This document shows positions 17,810-26,118 of a stretch of DNA of 54,772 nucleotides, piece by piece (position 1 is the stretch's first letter; every line of letters begins with the position of its first letter). The stretch covers positions 1 to 54,772 of the forward strand of contig CALXQE010000062.1 in assembly GCA_944390495.1 (NCBI GenBank), read 5' to 3'. Under the pieces are notes generated by a model, which was not told where the DNA came from, made no database searches, and saw nothing but the letters and a program-made list of their open reading frames with translations. The translations under genes and the position numbers were made by a program. The DNA comes from an uncultured Clostridia bacterium. GTDB taxonomy: Bacteria > Bacillota > Clostridia > UBA1381.

Positions 17810-19474
17810 TTAGTCAAGGTATTTACTTAGCATACTTTCTTTAATTTCCGAAACATCAGTTTCTATAACCTTTTTCCTTATCGGTAAAATTGCAGTCGGT
17901 GTAACAGACAGTTCGTCAATACCGATAGACAGGAATAATTCAGTAAGTTCAAGGTCTGCACCAAGCTCACCGCATATTCCCACCCAAGTATTATTTTTGT
18001 GTGCATTTTGTACCACAAGGTTTATAAGTCTTAAAATCGCCTTGTGGTGTGTGTCACAAAATTCGCCTATATCAGGATTTTGTCTGTCAGCCGCTAAGGT
18101 GTATTGAGTAAGGTCGTTTGTACCTATTGAGAAGAAATCAAGGTGTTTTGAAAGTATGTCGCTTATAACAGCCGCCGCCGGTGTTTCAATCATACAGCCA
18201 AGCTCCACATTTTTTGAATATGCAATGCCTTCGCTGTCAAGCTCCTTTTTAACTTCATCAACAATTTCAAGAACCTTTATAACTTCCCATTCCGACGCAA
18301 TCATCGGGAACATAATCGCAAGTTTTCCGTATACAGACGCACGGAACAGTGCACGAAGCTGTGTTTTAAATATATCAGGTCTTGTAAGACAAATTCTGAT
18401 TGCTCTTATACCCATTGCAGGATTTTCTTCCTTCGGCATATTAAAATAATCAACCTGCTTGTCAGCACCTATATCAAGTGTTCTTATAATAACACGTTTA
18501 TTAATCATTTTTGAAAGAACATCTTTGTAAACGGCAAACTGAACGTCCTCTGATGGATAGTCACTGCTTTCAAGATACAAAAACTCACTTCTGAAAAGTC
18601 CTATACCTTCAGCATCGTTTTTAAGCACTGCACCTATGTCAAGCACATTACCGATATTTGCACAAAGTTCAATTTTTTGGCCGTCCTTTGTGACGCTGTC
18701 ACGTCCCTTTAAAAGCTGAAGAAGCTTTAACTGCTCGTCAGCCTCACGTTTTTTTTCTTCCATTTTTTTAATGGTTTCATCGTCAGGGTCAATATATATA
18801 GTGCCTGTGTATCCGTCCACAATAGCGTCATGTCCGTCATAGCTATCTGATAAAATACCCTTTGCACCTATAATTGCCGGTATGTTCATCATTCTTGCAA
18901 GAATTGAGGCGTGTGAACTTGTAGAACCGCCCTCAGTAACAAATGCAAGGAGTTTATCTTTGTCAAACTGAACAGTTTCACTCGGTGCAAGGTCGTCAGA
19001 AACTATGATTACCGGTTTATCTGAAATAATTCCGCCTTTATCTCTGCCGGAAAGTATTTTAATAAGTCTTTCCGAAACGTCCTTAACGTCGGCACTTCTC
19101 TCACGCATATACGCATCGTCCATTGCACGGAACATCTGTACAAAATTATCACATGTCTGACCTACTGCTGTTTCAGCGTTTAGCATTTGGTCGGTTATTA
19201 TATTTTTAATAGACTCTATATAATCAAGATCCTCAAGCATCATTTGGTGGATTTGAAAAATCATTGCGTTTGCTTCACCGACTTCATTAAGAGCTTTATC
19301 GTAGAGCATGCTAAGCTCCTCAATCGCTTTTTCCCTTGCTTTTTCAAAACGTGCAATTTCAGCCTCACTGCTCTCTATATGTGAACGTTTAATCGTACTT
19401 TCCTTTCGGCTGAAAACAAACACAGAGCCGCGTGAAATACCACCGCAAACGGCTTTTCCGGAGATGGTAATCAT
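17810..19474 (-). CDS. ptsI: PTS enzyme I (phosphoenolpyruvate-protein phosphotransferase)
   Basis: Enzyme I takes phosphate from PEP and passes it to HPr at the head of the sugar phosphotransferase system. The phosphorylated histidine is H188 in EGGSTSSHASILAR. The PEP-binding barrel shows GIGLFRSEFLYL, IRTLDIGADKQ, NPAMGIRAIR, GCMIETPAA, FFSIGTNDLTQY and the catalytic Cys in GICGELGAD. The length (554) is slightly below the usual 570-575. The start follows AAAGGAGGAT. No ptsH, hprK or sugar-specific enzyme II is adjacent, so it is an orphan general component; HPr must be coded elsewhere. Confidence 0.95.
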   Translation of the reverse strand: MITISGKAVCGGISRGSVFVFSRKESTIKRSHIESSEAEIARFEKAREKAIEELSMLYDKALNEVGEANAMIFQIHQMMLEDLDYIESIKNIITDQMLNAETAVGQTCDNFVQMFRAMDDAYMRERSADVKDVSERLIKILSGRDKGGIISDKPVIIVSDDLAPSETVQFDKDKLLAFVTEGGSTSSHASILARMMNIPAIIGAKGILSDSYDGHDAIVDGYTGTIYIDPDDETIKKMEEKKREADEQLKLLQLLKGRDSVTKDGQKIELCANIGNVLDIGAVLKNDAEGIGLFRSEFLYLESSDYPSEDVQFAVYKDVLSKMINKRVIIRTLDIGADKQVDYFNMPKEENPAMGIRAIRICLTRPDIFKTQLRALFRASVYGKLAIMFPMIASEWEVIKVLEIVDEVKKELDSEGIAYSKNVELGCMIETPAAAVISDILSKHLDFFSIGTNDLTQYTLAADRQNPDIGEFCDTHHKAILRLINLVVQNAHKNNTWVGICGELGADLELTELFLSIGIDELSVTPTAILPIRKKVIETDVSEIKESMLSKYLD

Positions 19475-19649
19475 ATTTAAAATCCTCCTTTGAATATAAA
19501 AATTATTATAAAAATTTTTATAGCTTTACTAATATATATTATACACTATTTTTTACAAAAAGGGAAGAGGCTATTAAAAAAAAGTTGTGCATAATTTTGT
19601 TAAAAATATAACAATATTTTATATTTTTTGCATAAATCAAAAAAAATTA
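19475..19649. other. AT-rich upstream region of ptsI
   Basis: No gene is seen. A minus-strand TATAAT at 19543-19538 could be the ptsI -10 element, without a clear -35. A 16-bp perfect AT-only palindrome lies at 19507-19522 in the ptsI leader; given its composition it may be chance. Confidence 0.4.
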
Positions 19650-19678
19650 TTGATTTTCATTGATATGTATGATATAAT
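19650..19678 (+). promoter_or_regulatory. Promoter upstream of the lipoprotein gene
   Basis: TTGATT (19650-19655) and TATAAT (19673-19678) are spaced by 17 bases. They imply a leader of about 160 bases before the lipoprotein start. Confidence 0.65.
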
Positions 19679-19734
19679 TTTATTGTGCAAAATGATTAAA
19701 TATATACATGTATTATTAGGAGATTATTGTAATT

Positions 19735-19806
19735 TTGTATAACCGTGGGATGGTTTATTATTTAATAATGAAAAACACAGTTTGGATCAAAGAAGTATAT
19801 AATTAA
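19735..19806 (+). CDS. Possible 23-residue leader peptide (uncertain)
   Basis: Within the lipoprotein leader a TTG-initiated frame codes for MYNRGMVYYLIMKNTVWIKE plus three residues and stops at 19804-19806, 27 bases before the lipoprotein ribosome binding site. AGGAG occurs about 13 bases before the TTG, which is longer than ideal. There is no homology I can recognise. It may be a regulatory leader, a small membrane peptide or chance. Confidence 0.25.
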   Translation: MYNRGMVYYLIMKNTVWIKEVYN

Positions 19807-19847
19807 AAAGTTATATAAAAAATTATTTTATCATGGAGGGAATACAT

Positions 19848-20435
19848 ATGAAAAAGAAAATTTTACTTATGTTATCTGCTTGTGTTATAGTATTATCTAT
19901 GACTAGTTGTACTATTCCGAATATGAGCACCAGTCAAACAAATGGGGAAACAGAGTCACAAGTTGCAGACAGTACACCAGAGAGTACAGGAAGTGAGCAA
20001 AAATCAAGTCAGGATAGCAGTAAAAAAACAGAAAAAAAGACTTATGCGATAGGAGAAACTTGGACTGTTGACGGACAATGGTCTGTTACAGTAAATTCTG
20101 TAACAGAAACAAGTGACAGAAATCAGTTCTCTGAAAAAACACCGAATGCTGTATATGTTGTAGATTATACTTATACAAATATAGGATATGAAAGTGAATA
20201 TATGGACGGATTATACATAAGCCTTGATGATGGTATAGTTGACAGTGCGGGAGTAATGGGATATTCTTATCCGGGTGATATTGTAAATTATCCTCAAGCT
20301 GCTCCAGTAGGTGCAACATGCAATGCACAAGCTTGTATCGGTGTTGACAATCCGGGAAGTTTTAAAATTAATTTTTCGCAGTATGATGGAAACAACGAGA
20401 AGCATTCAGCAGTATTTGATGTTGCTGTTCAATAA
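19848..20435 (+). CDS. Lipoprotein with a DUF4352-like Ig-fold domain
   Basis: A lipoprotein signal peptide (MKKKILLMLSACVIVLSM with lipobox TSC, cysteine near residue 21) is followed by a Ser/Thr/Gln/Lys-rich linker (about residues 25-65) and a beta-rich domain of about 130 residues starting at YAIGETWTVDGQWSVTVNSV, with a VYVVDYTYTNIGYE segment. This layout resembles the DUF4352 family of exported Ig-like proteins, whose substrate is unknown. ATG 19848 is chosen because GGAGGG lies 8 bases before it; the in-frame ATG at 19833 overlaps the ribosome binding site. It is monocistronic with its own promoter and terminator. Confidence 0.78.
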   Translation: MKKKILLMLSACVIVLSMTSCTIPNMSTSQTNGETESQVADSTPESTGSEQKSSQDSSKKTEKKTYAIGETWTVDGQWSVTVNSVTETSDRNQFSEKTPNAVYVVDYTYTNIGYESEYMDGLYISLDDGIVDSAGVMGYSYPGDIVNYPQAAPVGATCNAQACIGVDNPGSFKINFSQYDGNNEKHSAVFDVAVQ

Positions 20436-20452
20436 AATAATGAATAATATTT

Positions 20453-20484
20453 AAAAGGTGGTCGTATACGATCACCTTTTTTAC
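20453..20484 (+). terminator. Terminator of the lipoprotein gene
   Basis: A 12-bp stem around a TATA loop (AAAAGGTG... with ...CACCTTTT) is followed by T residues. Confidence 0.88.
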
Positions 20485-20516
20485 TGTTTATTATATTTAT
20501 TAGCACATAAAATCTA

Positions 20517-20545
20517 TTGAATAAACACATAAAATATGGTAAAAT
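20517..20545 (+). promoter_or_regulatory. Promoter of the malic enzyme gene
   Basis: TTGAAT (20517-20522) and TAAAAT (20540-20545) are spaced by 17 bases; the start codon is 32 bases further on. Confidence 0.65.
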
Positions 20546-20577
20546 AGAGAAAGAGTTAATTGATAGGAGATATAGAT

Positions 20578-21750
20578 ATGGATAAAAAAGAATTTGCATT
20601 AAAACAGCATGAAACATGGCAGGGTAAAATCGAGGTAGTGTCAAGGGCAAAGGTCACAAACAGAGATGAACTTTCCGTTGCATATACTCCCGGTGTTGCA
20701 GAGCCTTGTAAGGAAATTTCAAAGGACGTGGACCTTTCGTATAAATACACAAGACGAGGAAATTTAGTGGCTGTTATAACGGACGGAACGGCTGTTTTGG
20801 GACTTGGTGACATCGGCCCTGAGGCAGGTATGCCTGTTATGGAGGGTAAGTGTGCATTGTTTAAAACATTTGCCGATGTTGACGCTTTTCCGCTGTGTGT
20901 GCGTTCAAAGGACGTTGACGAGATAGTAAACTGCATTAAGCTTATAGCAGGTTCATTCGGTGGTATAAACCTTGAAGATATATCTGCACCGAGATGTATT
21001 GAGATTGAAAGACGTTTAAAGGAGGAATGTGATATTCCTGTATTCCACGACGACCAGCACGGAACAGCTGTTGTTGTACTTGCGTCTGTGCTTAATGCAC
21101 TAAAGGTTGTAGGTAAGGATATTACAGAAATTAAAGCTGTTGTAAACGGTGCGGGAAGTGCAGGTATGGCGATTACAAGACTTTTGGTATCAAGAGGTCT
21201 TAAAAATGTTATTATGTGCGATAAGTACGGCTCACTTTACAGAGGTAATCCCGAAATGAACGAGGAGCAGGCTAAACTTGCCGAAATGACAAATCCTGAC
21301 AACTTAGATGTAAAACTTGATGAAGCTATTATAGACGCAGATTTATTTATAGGTGTATCGGCACCGGGAATACTTACTGAAGAAATGGTTTCAAAAATGG
21401 CAAAGGACCCTGTTGTTTTTGCAATGGCAAACCCTGTACCTGAAATCATGCCTGACGAGGCAAAAAGAGCAGGTGTAAGAGTAATCGGAACAGGAAGAAG
21501 TGACTTCCCGAACCAGATTAATAATGTACTTGCATTTCCGGGTATATTTAAAGGTGCACTGTCGGTTCGTGCAAGTGACATAAACGACGAAATGAAAATG
21601 GCGGCAGCACAGGCTATTGCCGATATTATTAAAGATGATGAACTTAATGAGGAATATATAATTCCCGATGCCTTTGATAAGAGAGTGGCAGAAAATGTGG
21701 CAAATGCTGTGGCTGAAGCTGCAAAGAAAACGGGAGTGGCAAGAATATAA
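20578..21750 (+). CDS. Malic enzyme (oxaloacetate-decarboxylating malate dehydrogenase)
   Basis: It oxidatively decarboxylates malate to pyruvate and CO2 with NAD or NADP. This 390-residue short-form bacterial enzyme shows VAYTPGVAEPC, the metal-site segment VFHDDQHGTAVV, the Rossmann motif NGAGSAGMAI and FAMANPVPEIMPDEA. ATG 20578 follows GATAGGAGAT; the TTG at 20560 lacks a ribosome binding site. Coenzyme preference cannot be decided by eye. The downstream YetA-like lyase begins after 12 bases and has no promoter of its own, so the two look co-transcribed, a surprising pairing. Confidence 0.93.
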   Translation: MDKKEFALKQHETWQGKIEVVSRAKVTNRDELSVAYTPGVAEPCKEISKDVDLSYKYTRRGNLVAVITDGTAVLGLGDIGPEAGMPVMEGKCALFKTFADVDAFPLCVRSKDVDEIVNCIKLIAGSFGGINLEDISAPRCIEIERRLKEECDIPVFHDDQHGTAVVVLASVLNALKVVGKDITEIKAVVNGAGSAGMAITRLLVSRGLKNVIMCDKYGSLYRGNPEMNEEQAKLAEMTNPDNLDVKLDEAIIDADLFIGVSAPGILTEEMVSKMAKDPVVFAMANPVPEIMPDEAKRAGVRVIGTGRSDFPNQINNVLAFPGIFKGALSVRASDINDEMKMAAAQAIADIIKDDELNEEYIIPDAFDKRVAENVANAVAEAAKKTGVARI

Positions 21751-21762
21751 GGAGAAAGGAAA

Positions 21763-24354
21763 ATGGAAAGTATAAAATTTCATTGGCTTAAAAACAGAAG
21801 TAAAGGCGGTTATGTGACGTGGGGAGTACCATTTAAGCAGGGCGTTAAAACAGATGATGTATGTTTTATTCCCCGTGATGAAAAGGGAAACAATATAGCC
21901 TTTCAGGAAAAACCTATTGCATTTTATCCTGACGGAAGTACAAAGTGGAGCTCATATACAGCAAAGGTTGAGAGCGATAATATAACGCTGTATAATGACG
22001 GACACAGCGAAACTTTCGGCGGCAACTGCGTTACTGAAAATGACAGCGAAATAAGTGTAGATAACGGCTTATTTAACGCAGTATTCCCGAAAACAGGTAA
22101 AGTGCTTATGAAAACACCTTACGCTTTTGCAATGCTAAAATCAATAAAGGAAATACGCTCCTTTGACGGAGACTATGAAATAAGAAAATCAATTCCTTAC
22201 TACGGTGAAATTGATAAAATGACAATAGAGGAAAGCGGAAGTTTAAAGGTAACGGTAAAGGCAGAGGGTGAGCACAAAAGAAGTGACGGTGAATTTTTAA
22301 AGTTTATCGTAAGATTTACAATCCACTATAATGAACCGACAGTTGGTATCGTTCACACATTTTTATTTGACGGCGACGAAAACACTGATTTTATAAAGGG
22401 CGTTGGAATAGAGTTTTCACGCAGTATGGAAGGCGAGCTTTATAACAGAAGAATTAAAATTACAGGTGATACAGGTGTTATGCACGAGCAGATGCAGATA
22501 CTTAATTTATGGCGTCCGAGATTATCTCCTGAAATTGAGAAACGTCAAATGGCAGGTGAAAAGCTGTCACTTTCCGATATGGTTGATTTAAGAAACGGAA
22601 ACGCTGTAACGTGTGATGAAATTGACAATGTTACAAAGTGGGATTGTTACAGACTTGAGCAGCTAAGTGCAGACAGCTTTGAGGTTAAAAAACGTACTGC
22701 CCATGATGAATGTACATTTATAAAGGCAAATTGGGGCAGACGCTCAAAGGGTATGATGTATATAGGTGATGAAAATAACGGTATCGGTGTATGTATCCGT
22801 GATTTTTGGCAAAAGTACCCTACATCTTTATATGCAAAAGGTCTTTCGCAGGATGAGGCGGTTTTGACTGCTTGGATTGTTCCGCCTGATAGTGAAGCCT
22901 TTGATATGCGTCACTATGATACTGTTGCACACGACCAAACATATTATGAGGGATTTCCTGAAATCGGTTCAAGTGCCTACGGTATTGCAAACACAAATGA
23001 AATGACTCTGTTTTTGTTTGATTCAGTACCGACAGACGGCGAGCTTATGGAAAAAGCCGACAGCGTTCAAAAACCTGCCGTACTTGTGGCAGATGTGAAA
23101 TACTACCATGATATTAAAATATTCGGTGAATGGAGTCTGCCTGAAAGAGATACACCTCTTAAAACGTGGCTTGAAGATGAACTTGACAAGGCATTTGATT
23201 TTTACAAAAATGAAATTGAACAGCGTCACTGGTACGGACTTTGGGACTACGGCGATATAATGCACACATACGACGCTCAGCGTCACTGCTGGAAGTACGA
23301 TATGGGCGGTTACGCATGGCAAAATACCGAGCTTGTACCTACCCTTTGGCTTTGGTATGCCTTTATGCGTACAGGCAGAGAGGATATATTTACGGTAGCT
23401 GAGGCAATGAGCCGTCACAGTGCAGATGTTGATACATACCATTTCGGTGACTATAAGGGTATAGGAAGCCGTCATAATGTAGTACATTGGGGCGATTCAT
23501 GTAAAGAACCTCGTATTGCAATGGCAGGTCACCATAGACCGCTGTACTATTTAATGGGCGGTGACGTGAGAATAGGCGACGTTTTAGACGACGTCAAGGA
23601 CGGAGATTTTTCAACTCTTAATATTGACCCGCTCCGCTACTTCTACAAAAAAGAGGAAATGAAACTTCCTACCCACGCAAGAACAGGCCCTGACTGGTCA
23701 ACTTACTGCTCTAACTGGTACACAGCATGGGAAAGAAGAAACGATACACATTACCGTGACAAGATAATGACAGGTATAAACGACCTTAAAAAAGCACCTA
23801 TGTGTATGATTTCAGGCTCTAACTTTGAGTATGACCCTCATACGGGACACATGGGATATATCGGTGAAAGTGCGGCAGGAGGTTCACATTTGGCTGTATG
23901 TATGGGCGGCCCTGAAACATGGTTTGAGCTTGCAGAGCTTTTAGGCGACGATGAATTTAAAGATATGCTTATTCAGTACGGAAAGTTTTATTTCTTGCCC
24001 CTTGAGGAAAAGGTTCGCCTGTCTAACGGACTTATTACAGGCAACGGATTTGTATATCCGTATATGGCGTCATCGCTTTGTGCTTATGCCGCAAAGATGT
24101 CAAAGGACGAAAAATTAGCTTATCAGGTTTGGCAGGTGCTTATACATTCACTTGCAGGTAAAGATAAAAAGGATAATTTTGATAAGGAAGTCGTTAAAAA
24201 CTACTTTAACACAGAAAATCTTGATGAAATGTTCTGGATTTCAACTAACTTTACTGCCCAGTGGTGCTTAAATACAATAGTTGCCCTTGAACTTACAAAG
24301 GGTATGATGAAAGATAACAAAGAAGACTACGAATGGGAAGATTGGGTTAAATAA
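21763..24354 (+). CDS. PcRGLX/YetA-like protein, probable exo-rhamnogalacturonan lyase (PL26-related)
   Basis: This 863-residue cytosolic protein has no signal peptide. It matches the PcRGLX/YetA-like three-domain family: an N-terminal beta-rich domain (RSKGGYVTWGVPFKQG, AFYPDGSTKWSSY), a middle domain, and an alpha/alpha toroid with highly conserved segments GLWDYGDIMHTYD, MGGYAWQNTELVPT, GSRHNVVHWGDSCKEPRIA and GESAAGGSHLAV. PcRGLX is an exo-acting rhamnogalacturonan lyase and B. subtilis YetA lies in a rhamnogalacturonan cluster, so breakdown of imported rhamnogalacturonan oligosaccharides is likely. Activity is inferred from family only. The gene follows malic enzyme after GGAGAAAGGAAA and ends at a strong terminator. 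Confidence 0.8.
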   Translation: MESIKFHWLKNRSKGGYVTWGVPFKQGVKTDDVCFIPRDEKGNNIAFQEKPIAFYPDGSTKWSSYTAKVESDNITLYNDGHSETFGGNCVTENDSEISVDNGLFNAVFPKTGKVLMKTPYAFAMLKSIKEIRSFDGDYEIRKSIPYYGEIDKMTIEESGSLKVTVKAEGEHKRSDGEFLKFIVRFTIHYNEPTVGIVHTFLFDGDENTDFIKGVGIEFSRSMEGELYNRRIKITGDTGVMHEQMQILNLWRPRLSPEIEKRQMAGEKLSLSDMVDLRNGNAVTCDEIDNVTKWDCYRLEQLSADSFEVKKRTAHDECTFIKANWGRRSKGMMYIGDENNGIGVCIRDFWQKYPTSLYAKGLSQDEAVLTAWIVPPDSEAFDMRHYDTVAHDQTYYEGFPEIGSSAYGIANTNEMTLFLFDSVPTDGELMEKADSVQKPAVLVADVKYYHDIKIFGEWSLPERDTPLKTWLEDELDKAFDFYKNEIEQRHWYGLWDYGDIMHTYDAQRHCWKYDMGGYAWQNTELVPTLWLWYAFMRTGREDIFTVAEAMSRHSADVDTYHFGDYKGIGSRHNVVHWGDSCKEPRIAMAGHHRPLYYLMGGDVRIGDVLDDVKDGDFSTLNIDPLRYFYKKEEMKLPTHARTGPDWSTYCSNWYTAWERRNDTHYRDKIMTGINDLKKAPMCMISGSNFEYDPHTGHMGYIGESAAGGSHLAVCMGGPETWFELAELLGDDEFKDMLIQYGKFYFLPLEEKVRLSNGLITGNGFVYPYMASSLCAYAAKMSKDEKLAYQVWQVLIHSLAGKDKKDNFDKEVVKNYFNTENLDEMFWISTNFTAQWCLNTIVALELTKGMMKDNKEDYEWEDWVK

Positions 24355-24385
24355 AAAAAGCCGCTGCATTTGCAGCGGTTTTTTA
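24355..24385. terminator. Bidirectional terminator between convergent genes
   Basis: A CCGCTGCA/TGCAGCGG perfect stem (24361-24378) with A and T runs on either side, overlapping the end of the glycosyltransferase gene. Confidence 0.9.
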
Positions 24386-25984
24386 GTTGTGCTTATACAG
24401 CATATCGTATTCAAATTCAGAAACAAGTGTATAATTATCTTTTATTATATTTAAAAGCTGTCTGCTCTGTATAATGTCGATGTTGTGTATTATAACCCAT
24501 TTAGGCGGTGTTTCAATCATCATTTCATTAATTGCTCTGCCAAACTCAGGATAGTTTGTCGCCCATGACTCCTGCAAAGTAAAGAGTCTGTAACATGGCA
24601 TAATGTCGGCAGTCAAAAACCATGCTGATGACACGTTATATCCAAATACACTGTCACGTTCTTCCTCAGGTATATATGATGACAGCGATTTTGCACTGTA
24701 ATATATATCTGAATAAACATCGCTGTACTCGTTAGGTTTTTGCTGTTTGTATAGTTTTTGAAGGTAATGTGCGGTGTTATATGATACTCCTGATATGTAG
24801 TTATACATTGTAAAAACCATTATAACACAAAGCATTATTGAAGGAAAGTTTATTCTGTTTCCCGCAAGGAAAAAGAACATAGCCGTATAAATCGGGATTA
24901 GGGGAATAAGGGTAGTGTAATAATGTGTATACCCGAATCCCAGAATTATAGGTATAAGTGCAAAAACCGACATTGTGGATATGAGCGACGCAACACGAGG
25001 ACCGAGTCGTTTTGCAAAGATTGAGGAAACCACAACCATAGAAATAACAGGAAGTATCCATAATATTAACGCCATTATATCAGCGGCAGTTTTGCTGTCT
25101 GAACCATTTGAAGCGTACATAAAGTTAAATGTAAAGGTTGAAAAAATCATATCGGAGAATGTACCCTTTACTATGAAAAACAGACATATAGGCACTGTAA
25201 CGGTTAAAATCCCCAACAGAAAATACATGATATTTTTCAGCGATTCTTTTATGTGGTCGTTTATGAAATCCGTTACAACAGCCGTAAGAACTATACCGCA
25301 TATAATTAGTCCGTTGTTTATGCGTGTAAAGGCACAAAGTGCAAAGCATATACCGTAAATATACATATACCGAAATGGGTGTGGCATATCGGGAGCTTTT
25401 GCGAAATACCTTACGGACAGGTATATGGGAATCATACAAAAGAGCATACAGTAATCTTCGCTGAAATTTCCGTCACTGATTGTTGCACCGAATGCTGCTA
25501 CGGAAATAAGCGTACAAATTACAGAACGTGTAGTTTTTGTAAATATTCGTGCTGTTTTGTACATAAATATGGAAGTTACCCAAAGGAATATACATTGTAT
25601 TATAAATACACCTGATTTTGTACCGGTAAGCTTTAGCCCAAGTGCATTTAGATAAAACAGCAAAGGACCTTTATGGTCAAAATAGTCTTTGTAAAGCTCC
25701 TTGCCGCTGTTTATGCCCTTTCCTATAAGCATAAATATACTTGAGTCACCGTCGCAAAAATCCTTGTACAAAGGACTTGTGGAGGCTGACAGAAGAAGCA
25801 TAAACAAAACAACAAACACTAAAAAGATAAGATACATTATAATTTTTTTGTAAAGGTATCTGCGAAATACGGGGTCACGAAGGTTTGTAATGTCAAACTT
25901 TCTGAAAAAATCGTTGTCTGTTTCTTCGATGTATTTTTTCAGCTGTTCCATGCTGACCTCGTAAGTAATTTTATTTTTTGACAT
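24383..25984 (-). CDS. Polytopic GT-C type membrane glycosyltransferase-like protein
   Basis: This 533-residue protein has a cytosolic N-terminal tail of about 50 residues, about ten to twelve membrane segments, and a soluble C-terminal domain of about 120 residues. Between the first two membrane segments it has the GT-C hallmark: an Asp in FCDGDSSIF followed by YKDYFDHKGPLLFYLNALG, as in ArnT/PMT-like enzymes that use polyprenyl-phosphate sugars. The donor and acceptor are unknown; a cell-envelope polymer or glycolipid is likely. It starts after AGGTGGTGA and stands alone between two terminators. Confidence 0.72.
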   Translation of the reverse strand: MSKNKITYEVSMEQLKKYIEETDNDFFRKFDITNLRDPVFRRYLYKKIIMYLIFLVFVVLFMLLLSASTSPLYKDFCDGDSSIFMLIGKGINSGKELYKDYFDHKGPLLFYLNALGLKLTGTKSGVFIIQCIFLWVTSIFMYKTARIFTKTTRSVICTLISVAAFGATISDGNFSEDYCMLFCMIPIYLSVRYFAKAPDMPHPFRYMYIYGICFALCAFTRINNGLIICGIVLTAVVTDFINDHIKESLKNIMYFLLGILTVTVPICLFFIVKGTFSDMIFSTFTFNFMYASNGSDSKTAADIMALILWILPVISMVVVSSIFAKRLGPRVASLISTMSVFALIPIILGFGYTHYYTTLIPLIPIYTAMFFFLAGNRINFPSIMLCVIMVFTMYNYISGVSYNTAHYLQKLYKQQKPNEYSDVYSDIYYSAKSLSSYIPEEERDSVFGYNVSSAWFLTADIMPCYRLFTLQESWATNYPEFGRAINEMMIETPPKWVIIHNIDIIQSRQLLNIIKDNYTLVSEFEYDMLYKHN

Positions 25985-26079
25985 GTTTTCACCACCTGAT
26001 TATACTTATTTTATCATATCATAAACAGAGTGGTTGTTCAATTTATAGGGTGTTACAGTTTAATAAAAAGAAGATAACA

Positions 26080-26115
26080 AAAAAATACCTTTGAAATATA
26101 TCAAAGGTATTTTTA
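26080..26115 (-). terminator. Terminator of the NSS transporter gene
   Basis: An 11-bp stem AATACCTTTGA/TCAAAGGTATT (26084-26094 with 26101-26111) with a minus-strand T run, just after the transporter stop codon. Confidence 0.85.
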
Positions 26116-26118
26116 AAA

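Noticed and set aside
19507-19522. Perfect AT-only palindrome in the ptsI leader as an operator
   Set aside because: It consists only of A and T in a very AT-rich stretch, so chance is a sufficient explanation.
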